Shown: positions 36,278 through 46,386, counted from the first letter of the stretch. The stretch: 64,000 nucleotides of DNA from Hoeflea_A sp965216535 (GCA_965216535.1 OZ244175.1:1550001-1614000); one strand, 5' to 3'. A program made the numbers and translations. The notes: a model not told the origin generated them from the sequence alone.

Positions 36278-37489
36278 CTATTTGAGCAACTGCATCAAGA
36301 TCCCGAACTCGTTGAAAACGGTCCATTCCTTCTGGACTCTGTTATCCTCGATCAGCCATTGGGTAATGCCCCAGATGTGGCATTCGCGGCCCGTAGGCTC
36401 GCCGTAGGGGCCATGGCCGCGATGAGCGCCGACGCCGCCCCAGCGAATGGCGACCAGGTAGCCGTCCTCGGCGTTGCCCATCCAGTAGAGGTCCTCGACG
36501 CTGACAGCGATGTTGGGGAACATGGCGATCATCGACAGGATATGGGAGCGCAGTTGGCCGACGCCGCGATAGACACGGCCGGTCGATCCTTCAAACACGA
36601 CCGAGGGCGCATAAACGCGGTCCATGGCGCTGAAATCGCGGCGGTTCCAGATGGAATCGAAGGCCGCGTGGACGAAATCGCGAATGTCGTCGGCGCGCTC
36701 CGGTATCGGGTGGCGCGTCGGCTTCCCCTGGCCTGACTGGCGGCGTGGCTCCGCCGCGGCGAAATTCGGCGCGAACGGTCCCGCATCGCGCTCGGATGCA
36801 ATGCGGCGTGCCGTTTCCTGCACGTCGAAGCCAAGCTGCTGCAGCAAGCCGGCGGTGTCATAGGCGACATGCTCGTCATAGATTTCGTTGTTGCGGGCGA
36901 CGCAATTGGCGATGCACAGCAGGCGCACCGGACGGCCGGTCGGCGGACCGAAGCGGCTGTAACCGGTGTTGGTGCCCAAGATCATCGTGCGGTGGGACGT
37001 GTGAAAGCTCACATCCTCGTTGCCGGCCCAGATGACCTCATCAGCGACCAGCCGGATGTCCGGCATGGCGTTGTTGGTGTGCACCGTGTCGGCGACGATT
37101 TTCTCGCGACCGTATTGCAGGCCGATATCGTCCCATACCCGGCAGTCGTGGCTGTAGGTATCGTAGATGTAGCCAATGTTCTTTTCTTCCCAGATCCGGT
37201 GGGTGATGCGGACGATATAGTCGACGATGTTGCGGTAGCGCGGGTTGAAGCCCTGCATCGGCTGGTCTTCGATGTGGGTCGGTTCGCTGGCAAGAAACTC
37301 GTCTGTGCCGCCACGGCGATAAGCCTCCAGTGAAATGCGGAAATCGCCGGGCATGTGTTCGTCGCGAAGCGGATCGAAACGCAAATGTGTGCGGTCGTCG
37401 CCGCCCGGCAAGCCGGTGTGCGCTGCGCCTGCGATCTCGTCACTCTGCTCACCGATCGACGAAGCGACTGCAGTTTCCGGATTTGCCAT
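36278..37489 (-). CDS. Double SnoaL-like (NTF2 fold) protein
   Basis: This 403-residue protein has two SnoaL/ester-cyclase domains. The first (about 60-230) contains TYSHDCRVWDDIGLQYGREKIVADT, read here as SHDCRVWDD and YGREKIVADT. The second (about 260-400) contains FDSIWNRRDFSAMDRVYAPSV and a late EWTVFNEFGIL. The ATG at 37489 was chosen over one 18 nt upstream because GTGAGGGAAAC lies directly before it. The gene reads leftward with the transporter and faces the other double-SnoaL gene across the operator region. Function is unknown; SnoaL relatives are cyclases, hydratases or carriers of hydrophobic ligands. Confidence 0.8.
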   Translation of the reverse strand: MANPETAVASSIGEQSDEIAGAAHTGLPGGDDRTHLRFDPLRDEHMPGDFRISLEAYRRGGTDEFLASEPTHIEDQPMQGFNPRYRNIVDYIVRITHRIWEEKNIGYIYDTYSHDCRVWDDIGLQYGREKIVADTVHTNNAMPDIRLVADEVIWAGNEDVSFHTSHRTMILGTNTGYSRFGPPTGRPVRLLCIANCVARNNEIYDEHVAYDTAGLLQQLGFDVQETARRIASERDAGPFAPNFAAAEPRRQSGQGKPTRHPIPERADDIRDFVHAAFDSIWNRRDFSAMDRVYAPSVVFEGSTGRVYRGVGQLRSHILSMIAMFPNIAVSVEDLYWMGNAEDGYLVAIRWGGVGAHRGHGPYGEPTGRECHIWGITQWLIEDNRVQKEWTVFNEFGILMQLLK

Positions 37490-37514
37490 GTTTCCCTCAC
37501 CACGCATAATTGAC

Positions 37515-37526
37515 GCATACGTATGC
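37515..37526. promoter_or_regulatory. Palindromic LacI-type operator GCATACGTATGC
   Basis: A perfect 12-bp palindrome with a central CG lies 26 bp upstream of the leftward double-SnoaL start. It is nearly identical to the site at 37613-37624. Central-CG palindromes are typical LacI-family targets. Confidence 0.65.
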
Positions 37527-37612
37527 TGGTCGTGAAGGATCGTATTGTCAAGCGTTTTGGTTATTTCGACATCGTTCAGCGAAGAATAGCATTGCCATTG
37601 GGATTGTTTTCC

Positions 37613-37624
37613 GCATACGTATTA
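37613..37624. promoter_or_regulatory. Second palindromic LacI-type operator (GCATACGTATTA)
   Basis: This site matches the first operator at the core GCATACGTAT and lies 32 bp before the rightward gene at 37656. Its start is 98 bp from the start of the first site, so DNA looping between both promoters is possible. Confidence 0.6.
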
Positions 37625-37655
37625 CAAAGTGAATTGATTATCCGGAGGAGCAGGT

Positions 37656-38672
37656 ATGAGTGACTATCAGGCATCGAAAGCGCTGATTCTGGAGTTTCAT
37701 CAAGCACTTGACGCCGCACCTGCGGAGGCGGTGGCGGATGTGCTGTCTCGTTTCGTGACTGACGACTACCTCTGGCGCGGCATGCATCCGTTCAATCAGC
37801 AGAACGGGGCTGAGGATGTGGCAAAGGTGTTTTGGGAACCCTACAAACGCGCCTTTATGCCGGTGCAGCGCCGCCCGAATATATTCTATGCCGGCCGCAA
37901 TCGGGTCGATGGCTGCCAGACCGAATGGGTGTGCAGCATGGGCCATTTGCTCGGCCTGTTCGACCAGCCGTGGCTCGATATTCTGCCGACCCGCCAGATG
38001 GCGTTTCTGCGCTTTGCCGAATTCAATCGGATCGAGGGCGGGAAAATCGCCGAGACGGCACTGTTCATCGACATCATGAACCTGATGCATCAAGTCGGAT
38101 CGAAGGTGCTTCCAGCAAGCACCGGCGTCACCGTCATCACACCGGGGCCGCAAACCCAGGACGGGCTGCTCCTCGATGCCCACTCGGAAGAGGAAGGGAT
38201 AGCCACTCTCGACCTGATCCTGCGAATGATCGATCGGCTGGTGGCGACCGGTGTGCGTACGACGGCCGATGATCTGAAGCTTGACTGGGTTGATGACATG
38301 CTGTGGTGGGGCCCCGGCGGCATCGGCGCCTCCTACACCCATGGACGCTATCTCGAACAGCACTGCCGTCCGTTTGAAGAGGGCTTGGATTTTCTCCGCC
38401 ACCACGGCCACGTGTTGCGCTTTGCCGAGGGCAACTATGGTGGCTTCTTCGGCTATCCGAGTATGCGGATGCGGTCGACCGGCGGCTACCTCGGGCTTTT
38501 GTCGTCAAGCGATGCTGAAGTCGATATGCGCATCGTTGATCTGTATCGCCGGCAGGGCGACAAGCTTGCGGAAAACTGGATTTTCATCGACCACCTGCAT
38601 TTTCTCGATCAGCTCGGGGTCGATCTGCTGGCGCGACAGCGACGCACGAATGGCGTCAATCCCTGGACATAG
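37656..38672 (+). CDS. Double SnoaL-like (NTF2 fold) protein
   Basis: The 338-residue protein has two SnoaL-like halves. The first (about 8-150) includes LILEFHQALDAAPAEAVADVLSRF, read here as EFHQALDAAP and VLSRFVTDDYLW. The second (about 185-330) ends with GDKLAENWIFIDHLHFLDQLGVD, matching the ENW-hydrophobic-D-H pattern of the small SnoaL protein at 32.6 kb. GGAGGAG precedes the ATG. It is transcribed away from the ABC cluster from the shared operator region. Its 3' end overlaps the convergent cyclase gene by 17 nt. The reaction is unknown. Confidence 0.8.
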   Translation: MSDYQASKALILEFHQALDAAPAEAVADVLSRFVTDDYLWRGMHPFNQQNGAEDVAKVFWEPYKRAFMPVQRRPNIFYAGRNRVDGCQTEWVCSMGHLLGLFDQPWLDILPTRQMAFLRFAEFNRIEGGKIAETALFIDIMNLMHQVGSKVLPASTGVTVITPGPQTQDGLLLDAHSEEEGIATLDLILRMIDRLVATGVRTTADDLKLDWVDDMLWWGPGGIGASYTHGRYLEQHCRPFEEGLDFLRHHGHVLRFAEGNYGGFFGYPSMRMRSTGGYLGLLSSSDAEVDMRIVDLYRRQGDKLAENWIFIDHLHFLDQLGVDLLARQRRTNGVNPWT

Positions 38673-39849
38673 CCGGCGCAAACACCGTCTGTTCCCGGCT
38701 GACGCCCTTGAGGTCGAAGCTACCAAGATCTTCGAGCGCATCGGGAACCAATGCGGCAAAATCGGACGAAACGAGCACGGGGCGTTTCAGGTCACGGGTC
38801 AGGGCTTCGACGCGGCTTGCAAGGTTTACCGCAGGGCCGATCACCGTAAAGTCGAGCCGATTCTGGCCACCCACATTTCCGTAGGTGACCTCTCCGATAT
38901 GCAGGGCTATTCCGCACTCGATCGCCGGTTGACCGGCTTCGGCACGAGCAGAGTTTGCCGCATTGATGCCGGCGATGGCTTCCCGGGCGGCGGACAGTGC
39001 GGACCGGGCGGCCGCTTGCTCTGCGCCATCGCCAGGCTGGAAAATCGCCAGCACCGCGTCGCCGATGAATTTCAGGATCTCACCGCCGTGGGCCTCGATG
39101 GCTGAGGTGGTGGCATCAAAATAGGCGTTCAGCGTATCGATCAGAACCTGGCTCGGCAGTTTCTCCGACAGCGAGGTGAAACCCTTCAGGTCACAGAACC
39201 AGATGACGGTTCGAAATGTTTCCCCGGAGCCCCGGCGGATGGCGCCGTTGAGAACGCGGCGGCCGGCGACGGGGCCGACATAGGTTTCCATCAGTGTCAT
39301 CGCCATGTGGCGCAGGTAGTCGAGTTCGAGGACGACGGCGAGCGGATTCTGCAGCCCGGTCAGAATGGCGATGTCATCGTCAGTGAAACCGTTGGGCCGG
39401 TCGGTGGCAAAGGTCATTACCTTGTAAGAACCGTCGCTAAAGGGCAGGGGAAGAGCAAAATACTCGCTCATCCCCGCCTGACGAAACTCGGTCAAAAGAT
39501 GATATTCGCCCGGATCGGGCTCACCCTCCAGTGGATATCGTTTCGGCTCACCGGTCTCATAGGCAATGAAGATGGGACTGCGGCGCACGTCCAGCGGGTC
39601 GAGGGCCGCCTGGCGAAAGCGCCGGATGGTCAATTCCTTGCCGCGCTCCCATAGGGCAGAAAAGCTGTCGACGTGGGGGTGCAGACTCGGCAGCCCCGTA
39701 GTGTAGCGTGCCAGCGGCAGTCCGGCAGCCACCAGTCGATCGACGATGGCCTGGTTGACTGTTTCCGTTTCCGCAATGGCGCGCGCATCCGACAGCAGCC
39801 ACGCGGTGATTTCGTTGATTGTGTCCTGGGTGGATTTGGCCATGGTCAA
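38656..39849 (-). CDS. Class III adenylate/guanylate cyclase with N-terminal GAF-like region
   Basis: This 397-residue protein has a C-terminal class III nucleotide cyclase domain (about 215-395). The metal Asp segment is FCDLKGFT, then KFIGDAVLAIF with the second metal Asp, and DFTVIGPAVNLASRVE for ribose/transition-state contacts. The N-terminal ~200 residues resemble the sensory module often seen with such cyclases in rhizobia (adenylate cyclase with GAF-like fold); no transmembrane helix is seen. It should make cAMP (or cGMP) in response to a cytosolic signal. It is a stand-alone gene, and the start could also be the ATG at 39843. Confidence 0.87.
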   Translation of the reverse strand: MTMAKSTQDTINEITAWLLSDARAIAETETVNQAIVDRLVAAGLPLARYTTGLPSLHPHVDSFSALWERGKELTIRRFRQAALDPLDVRRSPIFIAYETGEPKRYPLEGEPDPGEYHLLTEFRQAGMSEYFALPLPFSDGSYKVMTFATDRPNGFTDDDIAILTGLQNPLAVVLELDYLRHMAMTLMETYVGPVAGRRVLNGAIRRGSGETFRTVIWFCDLKGFTSLSEKLPSQVLIDTLNAYFDATTSAIEAHGGEILKFIGDAVLAIFQPGDGAEQAAARSALSAAREAIAGINAANSARAEAGQPAIECGIALHIGEVTYGNVGGQNRLDFTVIGPAVNLASRVEALTRDLKRPVLVSSDFAALVPDALEDLGSFDLKGVSREQTVFAPAMSRD

Positions 39850-39894
39850 TGTCTAGCGCGGACCCGGCACACGGACAATCGTTGTCAAAGATGG

Positions 39895-40761
39895 TCAGCT
39901 TCGAAATGCACCGGCATGACTGGTGATGAAAGACCTCAACGCCGAAGGTGGCGTACCCGTTACTCTTTCGACGTCTGCGCTGACGTTTTCCTGCGCACCG
40001 GCACGCAGCGCGGACAAAAGGTCGACGACAAGGTTCGATTTCCAGCGTGGCATACCCGTCATCATCGGCAAAACCAGTCGGGCGAGGAAGGCCGGCGGGC
40101 TCGTGTAGGCGACCGCATGCCCCAGTTCGTTCGACATCAGTCCGACGATATCGCCAAAACTGTGAGCCGAAGGGCCGGTCAACACATAGGTCTTGTTGTA
40201 GTGGTCGTCGTTGCAGACGACGGCAGCCGCGGTCCTGGCCACATCGGAAACATCGACCATGGCCACGCGTCCACTTCCGACCGGCGCTATGATTCGCTTT
40301 TTCTTCGCGACATCCTCGGCAAACAACAGCAGGGATTGCTGAAAGAATGTGGGTCGCAGAATGGTGTAGGGGAGGCCACTGTGTTCCAGTGCGGTTTCCG
40401 CCTCGCGATGCATGGTTCCGAAACTGACGGGAGGAGTGAGGCCCGCGGACTGGGCCGACAGTTTGATCACGTGGGGGCTGCCACGCTGCTTGATCATCTC
40501 GACAAGAGACACCTCGATACGGTCTTGCCTGGGGTCATCGGCAGTGGCCAGGAAAACGGCATCGACGTCGGCCACCGCCTCGCTCAGTGACTCCGGCTCC
40601 TTTATGTCGGCAACAACGGGAATCGCACCTTGTTTCAGAAGACCGTCGCCGGCGGCCTCGCGGCTCGTGACCGCGCGAACGTCGTGCCCGCCTTCGATCA
40701 GTTGTGGCAGGAGTGCGGAACCGACCCGGCCGGTGGCCGCGGTCACGAGGATGCGTGCCAT
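39895..40761 (-). CDS. NmrA-like NAD(P)-binding protein (atypical SDR)
   Basis: This 288-residue atypical short-chain dehydrogenase/NmrA protein has the dinucleotide motif TAATGRVGSALL at about 7-18, FLATADDPRQD near residue 70, HREAETALEHSGLPYTILRPTFF near residues 118-140 and a C-terminal segment. The catalytic YxxxK of classical SDRs is not evident, so redox sensing or quinone reduction are both possible. It starts 11 nt after the nitronate monooxygenase gene and is probably co-transcribed with it. Confidence 0.8.
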   Translation of the reverse strand: MARILVTAATGRVGSALLPQLIEGGHDVRAVTSREAAGDGLLKQGAIPVVADIKEPESLSEAVADVDAVFLATADDPRQDRIEVSLVEMIKQRGSPHVIKLSAQSAGLTPPVSFGTMHREAETALEHSGLPYTILRPTFFQQSLLLFAEDVAKKKRIIAPVGSGRVAMVDVSDVARTAAAVVCNDDHYNKTYVLTGPSAHSFGDIVGLMSNELGHAVAYTSPPAFLARLVLPMMTGMPRWKSNLVVDLLSALRAGAQENVSADVERVTGTPPSALRSFITSHAGAFRS

Positions 40762-40772
40762 CGTTCCGGCCC

Positions 40773-41792
40773 TCAGCCGCCTGGCCTGGTTCGCAGGGCT
40801 TCGATCGCCTCCGCGGCTATGCGCTGGACGACCTCTGCCGCCGACGGAACATCGGCAATCTGGTCGAGGCCCTGGCCGGCCAGCAGCGGCAGCTCCTCGA
40901 AGTCGCCTGTGGCCCCTGCCATGGGCACCATGTTGGTGAATTTGTTGAGCGGGGTCGGCTGGCCGAGCAAGTCCATCTCGCCGACCACCGGTTCGCCTGA
41001 ATTGTCCGCGGGAACGTCAGCCACCCGATCGTTCCATTCCGCAACGACCCGGTTTTCCAGAACTCGTATCGGATTGAACTCCGGATGATGGCGCCCGAAG
41101 ATATGGGTGAGTGCGGTGTCGGCGCTACCGGCAGCTACCAGTCGCTGCTTATATTCTTCGGCCACGGCACTTTCCTGAGTGGCCACGAAACGGGTGCCAA
41201 CCCAGACGCCATCCGCGCCTAACATCAACGCAGCGGCGAGTCCGCGTCCGTCAGCGATGCCGCCGGCCGCCAGAACCAGCGCCCGGTCGCCGACGGCGTC
41301 GACGATCGCCGGCGTGAGTGCGATGGTTCCTGCAGTGCCGTAGTTATGGCCCCCGGCCTCGCTTCCTTGTGCAATGACCAGATCGATGCCGTCGGCAACG
41401 GCGCTTTTGGCGTCTTCAACCGAGCCAACCTGTTCCCACACTTCAACACCAGCGTCATGCAGCCGACCGATCCACTCGGCTGACGGATGTCCCCAATGGA
41501 ATGACACGGCCTTCGGTCGCATCTCGCACATCAGGTCGATATGTCCGTCCTGGGTGTAGCAGGTGATGAAATTGACGTGGAACGGCTTGTCCGTTCCCGC
41601 CATGACACCGCCGACCAGCTGCTTAACCCCTTCCGGCGGAATGATGCCAACGCCGGCGATTGATCCCATCGCGCCCGCCTCGCACACCGCAACACCGAGC
41701 GGCGGAGTCATGCCCGCAAAGGCCATGCCGGCTTGAACGATCGGCACGGACAGTCCGAACTTTTCCGTCAGGCGTGTGGCAAGCTGTTGCAT
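40773..41792 (-). CDS. Nitronate monooxygenase (2-nitropropane dioxygenase family)
   Basis: This 339-residue FMN-dependent TIM-barrel enzyme oxidises alkyl nitronates such as propionate-3-nitronate. It has the N-terminal PIVQAGMA, the FMN and catalytic-His segment QGSEAGGHNYG (about 147-157), LAAGGIADGRGLAAALMLGADGVWVGTRF (about 178-206, quoted here as AAGGIADGRG and GVWVGTRF) and TLTH-like ALTHIFGR. The ATG at 41792 has GGGGAGACG just before it; an upstream in-frame ATG at 41822 lacks this. It is divergent from an AraC regulator that probably controls it. Confidence 0.88.
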   Translation of the reverse strand: MQQLATRLTEKFGLSVPIVQAGMAFAGMTPPLGVAVCEAGAMGSIAGVGIIPPEGVKQLVGGVMAGTDKPFHVNFITCYTQDGHIDLMCEMRPKAVSFHWGHPSAEWIGRLHDAGVEVWEQVGSVEDAKSAVADGIDLVIAQGSEAGGHNYGTAGTIALTPAIVDAVGDRALVLAAGGIADGRGLAAALMLGADGVWVGTRFVATQESAVAEEYKQRLVAAGSADTALTHIFGRHHPEFNPIRVLENRVVAEWNDRVADVPADNSGEPVVGEMDLLGQPTPLNKFTNMVPMAGATGDFEELPLLAGQGLDQIADVPSAAEVVQRIAAEAIEALRTRPGG

Positions 41793-41935
41793 GATCCGTC
41801 TCCCCAGAAATGTACCGGGCACAGCCTAACCACGGCGTGGGCCTGGTGTTTGCCCGGCAGTGCACAGCAATGGTCCCAGAGTGCACTTCGTCGGCCGGAG
41901 TTGCCGGGTTGGCGTTGAGCTGTCATATTTTTTGG

Positions 41936-42856
41936 ATGCAAGCGATGCAGACGGAAGAGCGGGTTTGGTCGACTGCCGGCAACCGGGATGCCTTTGCCCA
42001 TTGGCGCGAGGTGGTGTGCCAGGCTTTCACCAAACTCTCGCCAGAGCGGCTGGATGAGAGGCCGTTCGCCGGCGAGATCCGTCTGTCGGCCTTCGGCGAG
42101 TGTGGCACGTTGTCGGAAATCAGGGCAGGCGCCCAAAAGGTACTGCGGGGAAAGCGTGACGTCGAGGACCGTCCCTGCGATGCGGTATTCGTCAATATCC
42201 AGATGGCTGGTAGCAGTGCCGTGCGCCAATGCGGCATGGAAGCCCGGTTGGAACCGGGCAGTTTTGTAATGCTCGATGCACGACGTCCTTTCGACATGCA
42301 ATTTGAAGGGCCGTTTCGCCAGGTGTGCATGCATCTGCCGATCGAGTTGCTGGAAGCGCAAGGGTTCGATCCGGCTGGGGCGGTTGCCCGGACCGTTGGC
42401 CGAGACCAGGTGTTTGGCGCCGCATTGTTCGACAGTGTCGACGATATCCTGAGCGGTGAAGCATCGGAGGGCAGCCGCGACTATCTTGTGCAGCTCCTTC
42501 AACTGAGTCTGAGTGGAGGGCGTGCCGAGACGCTGGCTGATCGCCATCTCAAGCTGGTGAAGCATTATGTGGTTCGGCATTGCGCCGATTCGGATCTGAC
42601 ACCGACGGTGGTCGCCGAACATTTCAAAATGTCGGTTCGCTACCTGCACAAACTGTTCGCCCGCTCCGGCACGACGTTTGGCCGGTTTGTCCTGCGCTGC
42701 AGGCTCAGGCGTGCTCGGATTGCCGTGCTCGTCGATCCGCAACGCCCGCTGCTGGATATCGGCCTTGCCTGTGGCTTCCAAAGCGCTAGCCATTTCACCC
42801 GCTGCTTCCGTCGGGAGTTCGGCATGACGCCGGGCGCGATGCGCCGGCTTGTTTAG
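41936..42856 (+). CDS. AraC-family transcriptional regulator (FeaR-like)
   Basis: The protein has about 306 residues, with an N-terminal AraC-binding-like domain (FAHWREVVCQAF near residue 18, then a beta-rich LEPGSFVMLDARRPF near residue 105) and a C-terminal double HTH (about 205-300) with SVRYLHKLFARSGTTFGRFV and LDIGLACGFQSASHFTRCFRREFG landmarks. I placed the start at ATG 41936; ATG 41945 is also possible, and the longer frame from 41810 would overlap the divergent gene's promoter. It probably activates the nitronate monooxygenase operon. Confidence 0.85.
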   Translation: MQAMQTEERVWSTAGNRDAFAHWREVVCQAFTKLSPERLDERPFAGEIRLSAFGECGTLSEIRAGAQKVLRGKRDVEDRPCDAVFVNIQMAGSSAVRQCGMEARLEPGSFVMLDARRPFDMQFEGPFRQVCMHLPIELLEAQGFDPAGAVARTVGRDQVFGAALFDSVDDILSGEASEGSRDYLVQLLQLSLSGGRAETLADRHLKLVKHYVVRHCADSDLTPTVVAEHFKMSVRYLHKLFARSGTTFGRFVLRCRLRRARIAVLVDPQRPLLDIGLACGFQSASHFTRCFRREFGMTPGAMRRLV

Positions 42857-42869
42857 TTTGCGTTGATTT

Positions 42870-43112
42870 GTTTGCGCTCACGCACGAGCGGCCCTTCGGG
42901 CCTGTGCTCCGCGGGGGCGGCCAAAAGTGGCCGACGCGCGTTTGCGCTTGCGGTGCGTCGCACCGAACTCTTTTCTCTCGTCGGTTCCGTTATGGAAAGA
43001 GAACCGAAGCTCAATGAGCTACGCAACGCCGACTGACCGTCGCCGCTCGCGCGGCGCGCCCGCGCGGCGCAGCCCATCGGTAGATGGGCGGTACGGCGTG
43101 TGAGGGCAAAAC
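42870..43112 (+). repeat. rrn-associated folded repeat, copy 1 (upstream of rrn promoter)
   Basis: This ~243-nt element begins GTTTGCGCTCACGC and ends in GGCGTGTGAGGGCAAAAC, its imperfect inverted complement. It carries internal stems (GGCCCTTCGGGCC, GCGGTGCGTCGCACCG, GAGAACCGAAGC) shared with four other copies in and around the rRNA operon. It contains no gene. Confidence 0.8.
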
Positions 43113-43268
43113 ATGCAAACCTATTCAATCCCGAAAATCTGTTCCTATATATGGTGTGGGCGTCCTTCGGAACGGGTCCATTTTGTGGCGAAAATCTGGT
43201 CCACAAAACCCTGTTTCGGCATCCTCGAAATTGTCCTCAAAAAAGTTGGAATTTTTTCCAATTTTCCT

Positions 43269-43298
43269 GTTGACTTAAATCGCGGGTGAGAACTATAT
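43269..43298 (+). promoter_or_regulatory. rRNA operon promoter
   Basis: TTGACT (43270-43275) and CTATAT (43293-43298), 17 nt apart, match the rhizobial vegetative consensus. An AT-rich tract (AAAAAAGTTGGAATTTTTTCC) just upstream resembles an UP element. The 16S gene starts about 350 nt downstream. Confidence 0.75.
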
Positions 43299-43653
43299 AC
43301 CGCCCACCAACGAGGGCGGTTACGCCGCTGGCGGCGTTTTCTTGTGTCCTTGTTGTTTTCCTTTTGAGCCGCTTTGTGCGACTTTGATGGGGGCCTGATT
43401 GGGCATTGTCTTGATTGGGTTTTGAGGTGGTTTTCTGCCTCAGTTGTTTGACAATTGAATATGGGAAAGAGAAACGTGGGCGGCGGTTTTGCCGTGGTCG
43501 ATGGCTTTTGTCATTGACGATGAAGAGACTTTGGCGGTCACGTTTCGTATGAGAAGTTACACTATTGGTTTCGGGCTCTTTAATGGGTTTGGAATTGATG
43601 GGTGTGAAGTTCTCGTCGATTCAAGCGTGACCAGATAGCCAAAATCGAATTCT
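43299..43653 (+). other. rRNA operon leader
   Basis: This 355-nt transcribed leader has no gene. It opens with a GC hairpin at 43322-43337 followed by T residues. TTGTTTGACAATTGAATATG near 43444 lies where rhizobial rrn leaders carry a boxA-like antitermination signal. Several short stems follow before the 16S start. Confidence 0.6.
43322..43340 (+). terminator. Terminator-like hairpin in rrn leader
   Basis: ACGCCGC-TG-GCGGCGT followed by TTT lies only about 20-35 nt after the expected start of transcription. It looks like an early intrinsic terminator or pause, which the antitermination complex would have to override. Confidence 0.4.
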
Positions 43654-45145
<1,492 letters not shown>

Positions 45146-45164
45146 AGGGGACATTTGATGTTGT

Positions 45165-45209
45165 CCAAATGGCTTATCCAAAAAGTCGAACAACTTTTTG
45201 GGCATTTGG
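45165..45209 (-). repeat. Spacer hairpin repeat, copy A
   Basis: The outer stem CCAAATG/CATTTGG encloses an inner stem CCAAAAAGT/ACTTTTTGG. The loop side carries GCTTAT, the complement of ATAAGC in copy C, so this copy is inverted relative to B and C. It lies just after 16S in the transcribed spacer and could be an RNase III substrate. Confidence 0.6.
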
Positions 45210-45350
45210 ACGTCAATACTGCATCTATGTCGCCTTGTTAGAACAAAGGTTGGACCAGTCAGGTCTGACCGACCTTACACAGGCCGCGCGCTTCGGCTCG
45301 CGGTATTTGCGGCAACCGCCGTCTACGTTTCTCTTTCTCCAAGGATGATA

Positions 45351-45586
45351 TTTTTCTGTCCTCACGGCCGTTTCGCGCCTTCGGCGCTGGCCTCCGGACG
45401 GGGCGCCAAACGATTGGCGGCGCGCAGTCGCGCTTGCGGTGCTTTGCACCGGAGTGGTTGATCTCGGGCTGCCGTGGGAACAGGCTCGAAGCTTGCGAGC
45501 TTCGCAAGGCCGACCGGCCGTCGCCGCCTTTGCGGCGCGCCCGCGCAGCGCCAGCCCGAAGGGCGGTACGGCGCGTGAGCGAAAAG
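45351..45586 (+). repeat. rrn-associated folded repeat, copy 2 (16S to tRNA-Ile spacer)
   Basis: This ~236-nt copy has the shared blocks GCGCTTGCGGTGCTTTGCACC, CTTCGCAAGGCCGACCGGCC and GGGCGGTACGGCGCGTGAGC (each quoted from within). The left end (TTTTCTGTCCTCACGG) is the most diverged of the five copies, yet the internal stems are kept by compensating changes (CGCGCCTTCGGCGC for GGCCCTTCGGGCC). A further GC-rich stretch at 45280-45350 precedes it. No gene is present in the spacer 45139-45611. Confidence 0.7.
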
Positions 45587-45611
45587 AACCGCTTCCGGCG
45601 GAGCCGGAAAC

Positions 45612-45688
<77 letters not shown>

Positions 45689-45725
45689 TTTTGTCGTGTA
45701 TGTGGTTCGATCCGAACAGGGTCAC

Positions 45726-45801
45726 GGGGCTATAGCTCAGCTGGGAGAGCACCTGCTTTGCAAGCAGGGGGTCATCGGTTCGATCCCGATTAGCTCCACC
45801 A
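45726..45801 (+). tRNA. trnA-UGC: tRNA-Ala (TGC anticodon)
   Basis: The gene is a full 76-nt cloverleaf beginning GGGGCTATAGCTCAGCTGGG with encoded CCA. The anticodon TGC is at 45759-45761. The acceptor stem is GGGGCTA/TAGCTCC. A 37-nt gap separates it from tRNA-Ile. Repeat copy 3 begins immediately after the CCA. Confidence 0.97.
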
Positions 45802-45802
45802 T

Positions 45803-46058
45803 TTTTGCGCTCGCGCATGAGCGGCCCGTTCGGGCCTATGCTCCGCGAGGGCGGCCAAAAGTGGCCGTGCCCCGGCGGGTTTCCCCGCCGCAGGTCGCGC
45901 TTGCGGTGCTTTGCACCGGGGCTGATGTTTGGCGTTGTTCGAAGCCTTTGGCTTCGCAAGGCCAAGAACGGCGGGGAAACCCGCCGGATACGTCGCCGCT
46001 TTTGCGGCGCGCCCGCGCAGCGCCAGCCCGAAGGGCGGTACGGCGCGTGAGCGCAAAC
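45803..46058 (+). repeat. rrn-associated folded repeat, copy 3 (tRNA-Ala to 23S spacer)
   Basis: This ~256-nt copy runs from TTTTGCGCTCGCGCATGAGC to GGCGCGTGAGCGCAAACAC, with clear terminal inverted repeats. Internal arms pair at a distance, for example CGGCGGGTTTCCCCGCCG-type blocks with GGCGGGGAAACCCGCCGG. It abuts the tRNA-Ala 3' end by one base. Confidence 0.8.
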
Positions 46059-46339
46059 ACGGAGTTCATCCTTGAGAAACAAAAGTTTGCATCGCTTCTG
46101 CGATGCCTGTTCTGCTTAACATTGTGAAGAGAAGATTGTGTCTGGAGCTTGTTCCGTTAACGCGGATTAACACCCTTGCGGGAACATGCTGTCGGATGAC
46201 TGTCTTGCTTTCAGATTTTAGCCGCTTTGCGGGTTCTGAAGGAAAGACATGACGATTGGCGTTGCCTGACCGCGCGTCATTGGACACATCTCGAGAAGCT
46301 GGTCTGACATGTTCAGGGAATGCTCGGCGTATTCCCAGT

Positions 46340-46386
46340 GCCAAATGCCCAAAAAGTTGAACGACTTTTTGGACAAGCCATTTGGC
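46340..46386 (+). repeat. Spacer hairpin repeat, copy B
   Basis: The outer stem GCCAAATG/CATTTGGC encloses the inner CAAAAAGT/ACTTTTTG stem, with an asymmetric GACAAGC bulge. It shares core and bulge with copy C. Confidence 0.6.
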
